Below, one piece after another: positions 26,169 to 33,848 of a stretch of 64,000 nt of DNA; position 1 is the stretch's first letter; every line of letters starts with the position of its first letter. Both the position numbers and the translations under genes were made by a program. The stretch covers positions 372,001 to 436,000 of the forward strand of contig NZ_BJUL01000001.1 in NCBI RefSeq assembly GCF_007989605.1, given 5' to 3'. The notes under the pieces were generated by a model. The model saw only the letters and a program-made list of their open reading frames with translations. It was not told where the DNA came from and made no database searches. The DNA is from Vreelandella venusta (GTDB lineage: Bacteria > Pseudomonadota > Gammaproteobacteria > Pseudomonadales > Halomonadaceae).

Positions 26169-27593
26169 ATGAAAGACGGTAAGCTAGGAGAAACGACTAA
26201 AGCTTTGGTTGATGGCGGCGGCGTAAATTCGATTTCACCCTCACTACTCACCGAGGTATTCGACGCTTTTGAAGAAGCCGTTGTCGTTGCCGACGCAAGT
26301 CGGCGTATGGTTTATGTGAATTCGGCGACAGAGCGGCTGTTTGGATACTCAAAAAACGCGCTATATGGTGAAGAGACAAAAATACTCTATGCCGATGAAA
26401 ATGATTTTTCCGAACAAGGTCGGATACGTTTTAATGCTTCTAGTAAAATAGCTGCTGAGAACTACAGGGTTGCATATCGTCGCTCGGATGGAGAACAGTT
26501 TTTTGGCCTGACGACGGGCGCAGTTATGCGGGCTAAGGATGGGACAGTAACCGGATTTATTGGTATTGTCCGCCCAGCTCGCTCAACAGATCAGTCTTTG
26601 GATACGCTACAAAAGATCCAAAACATAACTTCAGATGTCACGCTGAGCCAGATTAATAAAATAGAACGATTGCTTCAGGTTGGCCTGGACCACTTTGGTC
26701 TCGAAAAAGCGATTGTTGCTCGTATTGTGGGAAACCAATACACCATTGAGTACTGCGTTGATCTCAAAGGAGAGCTGGAGCCATTAACAACGTTTGATTT
26801 GTCGGGAACTTACTGTGTTCACGCGGTGAGTGCGAATAAGTCGGTCGGTTTTCATTTCGTGGCGAAAAGTGAAATTAAAAAGCACCCCTGCTACACAAAC
26901 TTCAAACTGGAGTCGTATATTGGTGCCCCGATAAGGTTATCTGGCCAACTATATGGAACTATAAATTTTTCTAGCCCATCTCCGGTTGAGCCATTTTGTA
27001 AGGATGACCATATTCTTATTACATTGCTCTCAGATACTGTTAGTTATCTCTTATATAAGAAGCAGTCTGAGGAGGAAATGAAGCGCCTGGCAAGTATTGA
27101 TGGGTTGACTGGTTTGCCAAATCGACGCGCAACAATGGAGCGCCTGAGTGAACTAGTAAACCAAGCATCACGGTTTGGTAATAGTTTCAGTGTTCTTTCA
27201 ATAGATATTGATTATTTCAAAAAGATTAATGATAAATGGGGGCATGCTGCAGGTGATCTAGCATTGACTGAGTTTGCTCGTTTAGCATCGGAGGTAGGGC
27301 GCAACACCGATTGTTGTGGCCGTATAGGGGGGGAGGAATTTGTCTTTCTCTTACCCGGTGCAAACTTGGAAGCTAGTCAGAAGTTGGGCAATAATCTGAG
27401 AAAGCGGTTAGCCGCTGCGCCGATCGATGTTGGCAGCGGAGAGTCTACTACGCTAAGCATAAGTGTTGGGGTCGCCATGTTGGAAAATGGCGAGTCTCCC
27501 GAAAGCTTACTGGCTCGTGCGGATGAGGCTATGTACAAAGCCAAGCAAGACGGTAGAGATCGTGTGTACCTTGCATCTCATGCAACCCGTTAA
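26169..27593 (+). CDS. PAS-GAF-GGDEF diguanylate cyclase
   Basis: The protein has 474 aa from ATG 26169, preceded by AAAGGTG; ATG 26154 is an alternative. Order: a PAS domain (about residues 28-135, AVVVADASRRMVYVNSATERLFGYS), a GAF domain (about 155-295) and a GGDEF domain (about 305-470) starting with the linker DGLTGLPNRRA. The active-site signature is GGEEF (387-391), a functional variant. An inhibitory I-site RxxD (RNTD, 378-381) sits five residues before it. The enzyme should make cyclic di-GMP from two GTP with product feedback. There is no membrane span, so it senses a cytosolic signal. It resembles cyclases in which the GAF follows a PAS-like sensor. Confidence 0.93.
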   Translation: MKDGKLGETTKALVDGGGVNSISPSLLTEVFDAFEEAVVVADASRRMVYVNSATERLFGYSKNALYGEETKILYADENDFSEQGRIRFNASSKIAAENYRVAYRRSDGEQFFGLTTGAVMRAKDGTVTGFIGIVRPARSTDQSLDTLQKIQNITSDVTLSQINKIERLLQVGLDHFGLEKAIVARIVGNQYTIEYCVDLKGELEPLTTFDLSGTYCVHAVSANKSVGFHFVAKSEIKKHPCYTNFKLESYIGAPIRLSGQLYGTINFSSPSPVEPFCKDDHILITLLSDTVSYLLYKKQSEEEMKRLASIDGLTGLPNRRATMERLSELVNQASRFGNSFSVLSIDIDYFKKINDKWGHAAGDLALTEFARLASEVGRNTDCCGRIGGEEFVFLLPGANLEASQKLGNNLRKRLAAAPIDVGSGESTTLSISVGVAMLENGESPESLLARADEAMYKAKQDGRDRVYLASHATR

Positions 27594-27731
27594 CAGGCTC
27601 GTAAGCTTGCGCTAACCCATGCAAAAGCTTGCTTTAAGGCAAAAGTAAAGCTGCCTCACGGCTGACGTTTCACCACCTGAACAGGAAGTCCCGCTGGCGA
27701 TGGCGTTCGGTTGCAGGTAGAAGGAGAGTAC

Positions 27732-28358
27732 ATGTTTCCACTAGAGGTGTTGGCTACATATACACTGGCATGTTTGCTGTTAGTGATTTCCCCTGGGCCA
27801 GATAACATGCTGGCGATAGGACGAGGTTTAAGCCAGGGTAGACTGGCCGCAACTGTTTCCGGTTTATCGTCTGGAATGGGAATTCTATTCCACGTGCTAG
27901 CGGCGACATTTGGGCTGACTCTTTTAATTCAAACGTCCGCGCTGGCGTTCTATGTGGTCAAGATTATTGGTGCGGGCTATCTCATTTGGTTAGGCGTTAA
28001 AGTCCTTCGCTCTCGAAACCTGTTTTCCTTAGAGCCTGCAAAAAAACAGTCTTTAAAAACGATATTCTCAACAGGCTTTCTTTCAGCGGCACTCAACCCT
28101 AAGCCGGGTATGTTTGTGCTCGCGTTTGTCCCCCAGTTTGTAAACCCCAATTTGGGCTCTGTGACCTGGCAAATGATTGGCTATGGGGTTTGGTTTGCGG
28201 CTTTAACAGCGCTAGGTTTCAGCCTTATGGGCGTGTTTTCATCTAGGTTATCGGAATGGCTGAGAAGCAAACCCAGATTGGTTTCTGGGTTAAATATTGG
28301 AGCAGGCGTTACGTTTGTCTCATCGGGTCTGGCTGTGGCGTTCATGAAGCAGAGATAG
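27732..28358 (+). CDS. LysE/RhtB-family exporter
   Basis: The protein has 208 aa from ATG 27732, with an AAGGAGA SD. The motif LLLVISPGPDNMLAIGRGLSQGRLAATVSGLSSGMG identifies the LysE family (SPGPDN variant), and the LNPKPGMFVLAFVPQFVNP segment is conserved. It has about six membrane spans. It would export amino acids or related compounds. It is followed after 52 bp by a hotdog thioesterase on the same strand. The substrate is unknown. Confidence 0.9.
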   Translation: MFPLEVLATYTLACLLLVISPGPDNMLAIGRGLSQGRLAATVSGLSSGMGILFHVLAATFGLTLLIQTSALAFYVVKIIGAGYLIWLGVKVLRSRNLFSLEPAKKQSLKTIFSTGFLSAALNPKPGMFVLAFVPQFVNPNLGSVTWQMIGYGVWFAALTALGFSLMGVFSSRLSEWLRSKPRLVSGLNIGAGVTFVSSGLAVAFMKQR

Positions 28359-28410
28359 AAACGCTGTCTAATAGTTGTTAGATCTCCAGAGTAGGGCAAG
28401 GAGCTGAACA

Positions 28411-28821
28411 TTGAGTGATATGTTAGAGAAAGGAAGAGAGATACTGTCACAGCAATCTTTCAGCTTGCTATTGGGAGCAAAGCTAGAAGCGTTTGCTGCC
28501 GGAAGTGCTGAATTGAGCCTTGAGATTAGAGATGATCTCAAGCAAAACAATGGTTTTGCGCATGGTGGTGTCGTTAGCTACTTGGCGGATAATTGTATTA
28601 CCTTTGCCGGAGCGTCAGTGCTAGGAAGCTGTGTCACGTCAGAGTACAAAGTAAACTATGTGAGACCCGCGATCGGCGATAAATTGATCGCTAGGTCAAC
28701 GGTCTTATATTCTGGAAAACGGCAAGCGACCTGTGAGTGTAAGGTCTACGCTCAAGCAGATGGTGAGGAAAAACTGGTAGCCGTTTCTCTTGGCACGATT
28801 AGCAAGATTGCGGCATCGTAA
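28411..28821 (+). CDS. PaaI-type hotdog thioesterase
   Basis: The protein has 136 aa from a TTG start at 28411, chosen because AAGGAGC lies 8 bp upstream; the first ATG (28420) would be too far from it. The hotdog-fold signature NNGFAHGGVVSYLADNCITFAG contains the HGG motif and the downstream acidic residue used in PaaI thioesterases. YKVNYVRPAIGDKLIARSTVLYSGKRQATCECKVYA is the second conserved block. It hydrolyses acyl-CoA thioesters of aromatic or short-chain acids; the exact substrate is unknown. Confidence 0.88.
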   Translation: MSDMLEKGREILSQQSFSLLLGAKLEAFAAGSAELSLEIRDDLKQNNGFAHGGVVSYLADNCITFAGASVLGSCVTSEYKVNYVRPAIGDKLIARSTVLYSGKRQATCECKVYAQADGEEKLVAVSLGTISKIAAS

Positions 28822-28840
28822 TCTCCCCCAGAGCTGTGGC

Positions 28841-28870
28841 GAACTGCTTTTCTGAGAGCTGCTTTTCTGG
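28841..28870. repeat. Two-copy 15-bp tandem repeat after the thioesterase gene
   Basis: GAACTGCTTTTCTGA (28841) and GAGCTGCTTTTCTGG (28856) differ at three positions. Confidence 0.75.
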
Positions 28871-28890
28871 GGCCGCTGCAAAGCGCGATG

Positions 28891-28995
28891 TTATTCCATC
28901 CAACTCATCCTCATTGCCTCTCCTGTCACCGCCTTATTCAACAGCCCGCGTTTGCTTTCGATGAGCGTGAGTCAATCGCAAGCGTGTGTGATGCC
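28891..28995 (-). pseudogene. Remnant of a recD 3' end
   Basis: Read on the minus strand this region encodes GITHACD, a TGA stop, then LTLIESKRGLLNKAVTGEAM and a stop at 28891. It lines up without gaps with the last 33 codons of the intact recD (36518-36616; GITRARDWLTLVEAKRGVLN and so on). By my hand alignment 75 of 99 bases are identical, counted over 28897-28995. The tryptophan codon TGG of recD has become TGA. No further recD sequence is visible upstream of 28995. The copy is in the same orientation as recD, 7.6 kb away. It lies between the thioesterase gene and the HD-domain gene. It may be a displaced old 3' end from an integration event, or an independent fragment. Confidence 0.8.
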
Positions 28996-29016
28996 GTTAA
29001 CGTGACAGCCCACTAT

Positions 29017-29790
29017 TCACCTGTAGTGACGATCAAGCGGGTTGCGGTTGGCAAGGCGGGTGAATCCCAATGACGAGAGAACTGCCGCATGTGAGCCAGG
29101 GGCGTGTACTACTTCAGTCATGCTGGCCAGGATTTCTTCACGAAAGCCTGTGCGTGGGTAATCGGCGTGCACTTTCGTAATTGCGCTATCCGGTAACAGA
29201 TGATGCCCCGCGCCGATCACATCAAGGTGGGCAGCGCGTTGCAGACAAACGGCCTCGGGTTCGTGGTGGGCCAAAGATAGATAGGGATTGAGATGGTAGC
29301 TGATCGCTTCGTAAACCGCCCGTTGTCGCTCTAGGGGCCATTGCTGGCTTGCCGCTAAATCTCTTGCGCTACGCGCACCCACGATGGCGAAGCCACAACA
29401 AGCTGTTTGTTGATGAAAATGGCCGGTCAGACCAAGATCATGAAGAAGGCTGGCAACATAGAGCGTTTCAGCATCAATACGTAGCCCATGGAACTGCGCC
29501 CATAGCTGGCCGAAAAAAAAGGTTCGCAAGCAGTGCAGTCGTAATGGCTCGCTGTAGTGCTGGGCGGCCAGTTCATCCGCCATTCGTGTGATTGACGATT
29601 CCGGCACTACAACGCGATCAGCGGCTATCCGCCGCCGCTGCTGCTGGTAGGCACCTAGATTTAACGCTAGGCGCGATAGCGTTTCACCAAGCTGCGCCCG
29701 CACTAGGCCCGCTAGCATTTTCATGCGGTCTGTTGACGATAAGATACCGTCACTTTTCTCACCCCACGCCATTGAGCCCAGTTTCGCCAT
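29017..29790 (-). CDS. HD-domain hydrolase (cyanamide-hydratase-like)
   Basis: The protein has 257 aa. An HD domain spans residues 85-200: His86 (LHCLRTFFF), HD pair 117-118 (ASLLHDLGLTG), and further conserved ISYHLNPY and CLQRAAHLDVIGAG. The HDLGLT form and the size resemble the HD proteins related to cyanamide hydratase and other small HD hydrolases. The substrate is unknown. It is divergent from a GlxA-type regulator at 29915, a frequent pairing, and shares with it a spacer holding a large inverted repeat. Its 3' end abuts the recD remnant. Confidence 0.83.
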   Translation of the reverse strand: MAKLGSMAWGEKSDGILSSTDRMKMLAGLVRAQLGETLSRLALNLGAYQQQRRRIAADRVVVPESSITRMADELAAQHYSEPLRLHCLRTFFFGQLWAQFHGLRIDAETLYVASLLHDLGLTGHFHQQTACCGFAIVGARSARDLAASQQWPLERQRAVYEAISYHLNPYLSLAHHEPEAVCLQRAAHLDVIGAGHHLLPDSAITKVHADYPRTGFREEILASMTEVVHAPGSHAAVLSSLGFTRLANRNPLDRHYR

Positions 29791-29860
29791 GCTATTCGCC
29801 CTCGGATTTTACTGTTTAAACGAGGCCTCAGTGTCACGTACCTGGGTACTAGAGAGGAGA

Positions 29861-29893
29861 GGCGTTATCGCCATATAATTAGGCGATAACGCC
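29861..29893. promoter_or_regulatory. 12-bp inverted repeat enclosing a TATAAT box
   Basis: GGCGTTATCGCC (29861-29872) and GGCGATAACGCC (29882-29893) are perfect reverse complements around a 9-bp centre that contains TATAAT (29874-29879). Each arm is itself nearly palindromic. It lies 22 bp before the GlxA-type start at 29915 in the divergent spacer. A regulator bound here would cover the -10 region. No good -35 hexamer is visible. Confidence 0.65.
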
Positions 29894-29914
29894 ATTAGGG
29901 AGGTCAGCCCGTCA

Positions 29915-30907
29915 ATGCGTGTCGCGATCCTCGCGTTCGACCACTGCCTGAGCATGGAAGTGTGCACCGTTAGCGATTTGTTGCTAATGGCTAACCGTGT
30001 TGCGCAGTACAACACGAACAATGATCAGCCTCCGTTCCAGGTGGAAGTGATTAGCATGCGAGGCCGACGGATTAAGGCTGCCGGATGCATTGAGCTAAAT
30101 ACGACTCCCGCGACGGGCAAGATTGATCTGCTTATTGTGCCGGGAATAGATGTTGCGCAACTAGAGATAGGCCGGGACGACCTCAACGAATTCGGCCAGG
30201 AAATCCGCTTTATCCGCAGATGCTTTTCAAGCGGAGTGCCGGTTGCTTCTATCTGTGCGGGAGCCTTTCTACTTGCTGAAGCCGGCCTGTTAGACGGTCG
30301 GCGTGCAACGACAGCATGGCTATTTTCGCCCCAGTTAGCCCGCCTGTATCCCGCTGTCCAGGTAGATTCTGATGCCCTGTTGGTAGAAGACAGGGGAGTG
30401 ATCACGGCTGGCGCATTCAGCGCCGCAGCAGACCTCGCTCTGCACCTGATTCGCAGGCACGCTAGCCCAGATTTGGCCCAGCAGGTAAGTGGCTTGGCGC
30501 TGACACCTCCAGCGCGTGAAAGCCAAGCGCCGTACATCGAACCACTGCTGTTGCGAAGCAATGAAGAGCGTTTTTCAACCCAGGTTGAGCGCTGGCTACT
30601 GCAGCGATATACCGAGCCCTACGATCTACAGCGCCTGGCGGACGCCTTCCATGTCAGCACGCGCACGCTGCTGCGCCGCTTCCGCAATGAGAGTGGCACC
30701 ACACCGCTACTCTGCCTGCAGCGCCACCGAGTGCATATGGCCAAGAGCTTACTGCGCACGACATCCTTGACCGTGGCGCAGATCACCGAACGCGTTGGCT
30801 ATCGGGATGTGGCAAGCTTTTGCGCTCTTTTTAATCGTTTAGTGCAGCTATCGCCCAGCGAATATCGTCGACAGTTTGCTCCGGTACGCATCAACGCGCT
30901 TTGCTAA
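29915..30907 (+). CDS. GlxA-family regulator (DJ-1/PfpI-like plus AraC HTH)
   Basis: The protein has 330 aa. The N-terminal DJ-1/PfpI-like domain (residues 1-185) has the nucleophile-elbow cysteine Cys114 in ASICAGAFLLAEAGLLDGRRATTAW. The C-terminal AraC-type double HTH spans about residues 225-325 (LADAFHVSTRTLLRRFRNESGTTPLLCLQRHRV, then ERVGYRDVASFCALFNRL). GlxA-type proteins are transcriptional activators; most have lost amidase function. GGGAGG lies 11 bp before the ATG. It probably controls the divergent HD-hydrolase gene through the inverted repeat in the spacer. Confidence 0.9.
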   Translation: MRVAILAFDHCLSMEVCTVSDLLLMANRVAQYNTNNDQPPFQVEVISMRGRRIKAAGCIELNTTPATGKIDLLIVPGIDVAQLEIGRDDLNEFGQEIRFIRRCFSSGVPVASICAGAFLLAEAGLLDGRRATTAWLFSPQLARLYPAVQVDSDALLVEDRGVITAGAFSAAADLALHLIRRHASPDLAQQVSGLALTPPARESQAPYIEPLLLRSNEERFSTQVERWLLQRYTEPYDLQRLADAFHVSTRTLLRRFRNESGTTPLLCLQRHRVHMAKSLLRTTSLTVAQITERVGYRDVASFCALFNRLVQLSPSEYRRQFAPVRINALC

Positions 30908-30952
30908 CGAGCTGTGTCTGCATCGCCGCAGAAAACGTGAGGAAGTCCGCCG

Positions 30953-30980
30953 GTTGACTATCAACAGTTGACTATCAACA
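30953..30980. repeat. Two-copy 14-bp tandem repeat with internal palindrome
   Basis: GTTGACTATCAACA occurs twice in direct succession (30953 and 30967). Each copy can form a GTTGA/TCAAC mini-hairpin. It lies in the 214-bp spacer before the DUF2235 gene, where nothing else is evident. Confidence 0.8.
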
Positions 30981-31121
30981 GGTGACGGGATGAATTGTCG
31001 ACTAACCTTCATTAAATAATGTGGAGGTCGCAGGTACGCGTTGGCCAAGAGCGCATCGTCTGCCCCTCATTAAGCGATTATGAGCACTGTTCAAAGGCGT
31101 GCATCATCATGGGGGGGCACC

Positions 31122-32171
31122 ATGGCAAAGCAAAAATTGATTCTGCTATTTGATGGCACATGGAACGACCCTGAAGATCAAACCAATGTGTATCGTATTA
31201 CCCGGCTGCTCCATGATGACGATGACGGTATCAGGCAGCGGTTCTATTACGACTCCGGCGTAGGGACATCCAAATTTCAGCGCTTTTCCGGCGGAGCCTT
31301 TGGTTATGGGCTAAGCAAAAACCTACGGGAAGGCTATGACTGGCTGGCAAGGCATTACAGTGAAGGCGATGAAATCTGGATATTCGGATTCAGCCGCGGT
31401 GCCTACACCGCCAGAAGCCTAGTAGGGATAATTCGTAAATGCGGGCTAGTGCATGTCGTCACGCCAGGGCTGCTCGATAAGGCCGAACGTATTTATCGAA
31501 AACGTGATTGTCACCCCGATTCTGAGGTGTGCAAAGAATTCAAGGAGCGCTTCAGCCGCCAGCCCAGGATTCATTTTATTGGCGTGTGGGATACCGTTGG
31601 CGCACTGGGCGTGCCCGGAACCAACCTGTTCAAAAGAAAATACGATTGGCACGATACCGAGCTTTCCAGCATTGTCGATTATGCCTATCAAGCGGTCGCG
31701 CTGGACGAACACAGGTCGGCGTATAAAGTATCGCTCTGGACGAGTAAGGATGGCAAGCAGAAAGCGGGCAATCGCAACGTCGAGCAGCGCTGGTTTATCG
31801 GTGCCCACGCCAATGTTGGCGGCGGCTATGGCGTTGGCGACACGCTGGCCGACATACCGCTGAGCTGGATGTTAACCAAAGCGCAGCAGGCCGGCCTAAA
31901 AGTAGCTCCCTTCAATGCTGCAGAGGATGCCTGGAAAACGCCACCGAAAGATTCGTTTGCTGATTTTCTAAACGGGCTCTACGCCAAGTATGCTCGCCTT
32001 AGATACAAGGGCGACGGCCGATTTTACCGGCAGTATGCGCAGGGCATGCAGGGGCTGCCAGCGGTGAATATCTCAGTCGATGAGAGTGTCTGGAAGCGTT
32101 GGGCCGATACCGCGTGCGAGTACCGGCCACGTACCTTGACCGATGCCCACCTTTCCCCACCGGAGGGGTAG
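31122..32171 (+). CDS. DUF2235 alpha/beta-hydrolase (Tle1-like phospholipase domain)
   Basis: The protein has 349 aa from ATG 31122, preceded by a G-rich stretch; ATG 31080 is an alternative. It opens KLILLFDGTWNDPEDQTNVYRI and has the nucleophile motif GFSRGAYTARSL (residues 89-100, GxSxG Ser91), then FIGVWDTVGALG and WFIGAHANVGGGY. These are the signatures of DUF2235, the domain of type VI phospholipase effectors of the Tle1 class and of free-standing hydrolases. No type VI genes, immunity-like partner or lipoprotein lies nearby, so a secreted-effector role is unsupported; an intracellular lipase or esterase is equally possible. Confidence 0.85.
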   Translation: MAKQKLILLFDGTWNDPEDQTNVYRITRLLHDDDDGIRQRFYYDSGVGTSKFQRFSGGAFGYGLSKNLREGYDWLARHYSEGDEIWIFGFSRGAYTARSLVGIIRKCGLVHVVTPGLLDKAERIYRKRDCHPDSEVCKEFKERFSRQPRIHFIGVWDTVGALGVPGTNLFKRKYDWHDTELSSIVDYAYQAVALDEHRSAYKVSLWTSKDGKQKAGNRNVEQRWFIGAHANVGGGYGVGDTLADIPLSWMLTKAQQAGLKVAPFNAAEDAWKTPPKDSFADFLNGLYAKYARLRYKGDGRFYRQYAQGMQGLPAVNISVDESVWKRWADTACEYRPRTLTDAHLSPPEG

Positions 32172-32317
32172 GCCGGGCGGCGGCGTGGAAGTGATGAGTG
32201 ACCTAGGTCATGAAGTGACCAATATCGACTAAAAACTAAGTGCTCAAAGTAGGCTAAATATAATTTAACTGCTAGGATCGAAGCATTAGAGCGACAAGCG
32301 CCGCAGGGAACAACCTA

Positions 32318-32641
32318 ATGCCAAATGCCCCACGCATTGAGCTTCACCCTATTAGCCAACGCGTGCAGGCGCATGTTGATGGCACGTTACTCGCCGACTC
32401 CACCAATACGCTTGAACTCCACGAACGCGGCTACCCGCCACGCCACTACTTCCCACGCGAAGACGTGCGGATGGGCTTACTCACCGTGTCAGAAACCACC
32501 ACCTATTGCCCATTCAAAGGGCATACGGTGTATTTCTCACTGGGTGAAAGTCAGGATATCGCCTGGAGCTACGAGCAGCCGATTGAAGGTATGGAAGCTA
32601 TTGCGGGCAGGGTGGCGTTTTATAAGGAACTGAGCGAATGA
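32318..32641 (+). CDS. DUF427-family protein
   Basis: The protein has 107 aa. It matches the DUF427 fold, a small beta-barrel. The N-terminal VQAHVDGTLLADSTNTLELHERGYPPRHYFPREDV and the conserved TTYCPFKGHTVYFSL are the diagnostic blocks. The function is unknown. AGGGAA lies before the ATG. It is the last host-like gene before the AT-rich Hachiman segment. An ATG overlapping its stop (32638) opens a 64-codon frame with no recognisable features. Confidence 0.88.
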   Translation: MPNAPRIELHPISQRVQAHVDGTLLADSTNTLELHERGYPPRHYFPREDVRMGLLTVSETTTYCPFKGHTVYFSLGESQDIAWSYEQPIEGMEAIAGRVAFYKELSE

Positions 32642-32921
32642 CGCTTTTCGATCCTGAGCGGACATTCTCTAAAACCATATATTTACAGAGCGCACAGCTC
32701 ACAATGAACGCTTTTCTGTTGGCGGTTATGATACGAGTGCGCATATTCCTGGGAAAATGTGCTGTAAGTTTCGGTAAAACAATGATTTATAAAAAAATCG
32801 TCGTATACTCATGCACCATTTTGAAAGAATAGTCAAAGGTTAATGCGCATGAATAAAACTGTTAGAAGCCTGAACAGGACACAAGTACAGTGCAAAATAA
32901 TTTATATGGGATATAAGTTGA

Positions 32922-33848
32922 ATGGAATTAGTAAAAAATATTGCAGAGAAAATATCGGTTGAAACTCCAGATTTTTCAAATTGTATAAGTGTGGTTGAGC
33001 ATGATCTAAAATTAACTGGTATTGAAACTACAGTTAGATTTCATTATTTGAAATTTGATGGAAATAAACAGCCGATGGTTAAAGCCTTAGCTGACACCTT
33101 ATATGCATACATCATCGACTATTGCCTATCAGCTAAAAATAGAGATGAGGCTTTAACTGCTAGGCAATCAACTATTTTAACTAAAGAAGCAAGAAGTCTA
33201 TTCAGACATCCAGAGATATCAGATGACTCCCCTGATAAAACAGGCGAAGCTGGAGAAACATTGCTGTACTTTCTTATGGAGGCAGTCCTAAAAGCTCCAC
33301 AAGTTGTGTCAAAGATGGAGCTTAAAACAAACCACAAAGATGAAGTAAAAGGGTCAGATGGAATTCATGCAAGATGGAACGAAGAGTTAGAAGTTGTTGA
33401 TTTCTACTTTGGGGAGTCAAAGCTATACAAGAAGGTTTCTGATGCACTAACCTCAGCGTTAAAAAGCATCAATGATTTTCATGATGTAAAAATGTATGAA
33501 CATGAATTCAATATGGTGACGAAACACTTCAAGTATGCTGATGAAGTAGTAAAACATGAAATTTCACAGCTCTTTGTAAATGGAAATCCCGGTGCAAACG
33601 TAAGAGTTAATCATGCTTGTCTTATTGGCTATGACTATAAAGGTTATGATGATGTGCTATTAGAGCCTCATAGTAACTTGATAAGGAAATTTGAAGATGA
33701 ATTTTTACCTAGTGCAGAGAGTTTGGTTGACCTTTTACAAAAAAAACTCGATAAATTCGAAAAAAAACACTTAGTATTCGATATGTTTTTCCTTCCATTC
33801 CCTTCAGTTGTCGATTTTAGAAATGCATTCAATGAGGCGCTCGATTGA
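32922..33848 (+). CDS. hamA: HamA, Hachiman nuclease subunit (DUF1837)
   Basis: The protein has 308 aa. It has the HamA/DUF1837 organisation: an N-terminal region, a helix with Gly-Glu at residues 111-112 (GEAGETLLYFLMEAVL), then SDGIHARW with Asp146, and FYFGESKLYKK with Glu165 and Lys167. The D-x(18)-ExK spacing fits a PD-(D/E)xK nuclease core, so an intact active site is predicted. In known Hachiman systems HamA is the nuclease effector held by HamB and released on DNA damage or phage infection. Its stop overlaps the hamB start region. Base composition is far more AT-rich than the flanking genes, as is the 280-bp leader (32642-32921). Transfer from elsewhere is likely. Confidence 0.87.
   Translation: MELVKNIAEKISVETPDFSNCISVVEHDLKLTGIETTVRFHYLKFDGNKQPMVKALADTLYAYIIDYCLSAKNRDEALTARQSTILTKEARSLFRHPEISDDSPDKTGEAGETLLYFLMEAVLKAPQVVSKMELKTNHKDEVKGSDGIHARWNEELEVVDFYFGESKLYKKVSDALTSALKSINDFHDVKMYEHEFNMVTKHFKYADEVVKHEISQLFVNGNPGANVRVNHACLIGYDYKGYDDVLLEPHSNLIRKFEDEFLPSAESLVDLLQKKLDKFEKKHLVFDMFFLPFPSVVDFRNAFNEALD

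Noticed and set aside
27594..27731. Possible riboswitch before the LysE gene at 27732
   Set aside because: No known aptamer core (lysine, glycine, manganese or guanidine type) could be recognised by eye.
28888..29073. 61-codon plus-strand frame antisense to the recD remnant
   Set aside because: It is explained as the antisense of the recD 3'-end fragment and overlaps the HD gene end.
32638..32832. 64-codon frame overlapping the DUF427 stop in the hamA leader
   Set aside because: No recognisable domain, atypical composition across the change to AT-rich sequence, and no good SD; more likely chance.
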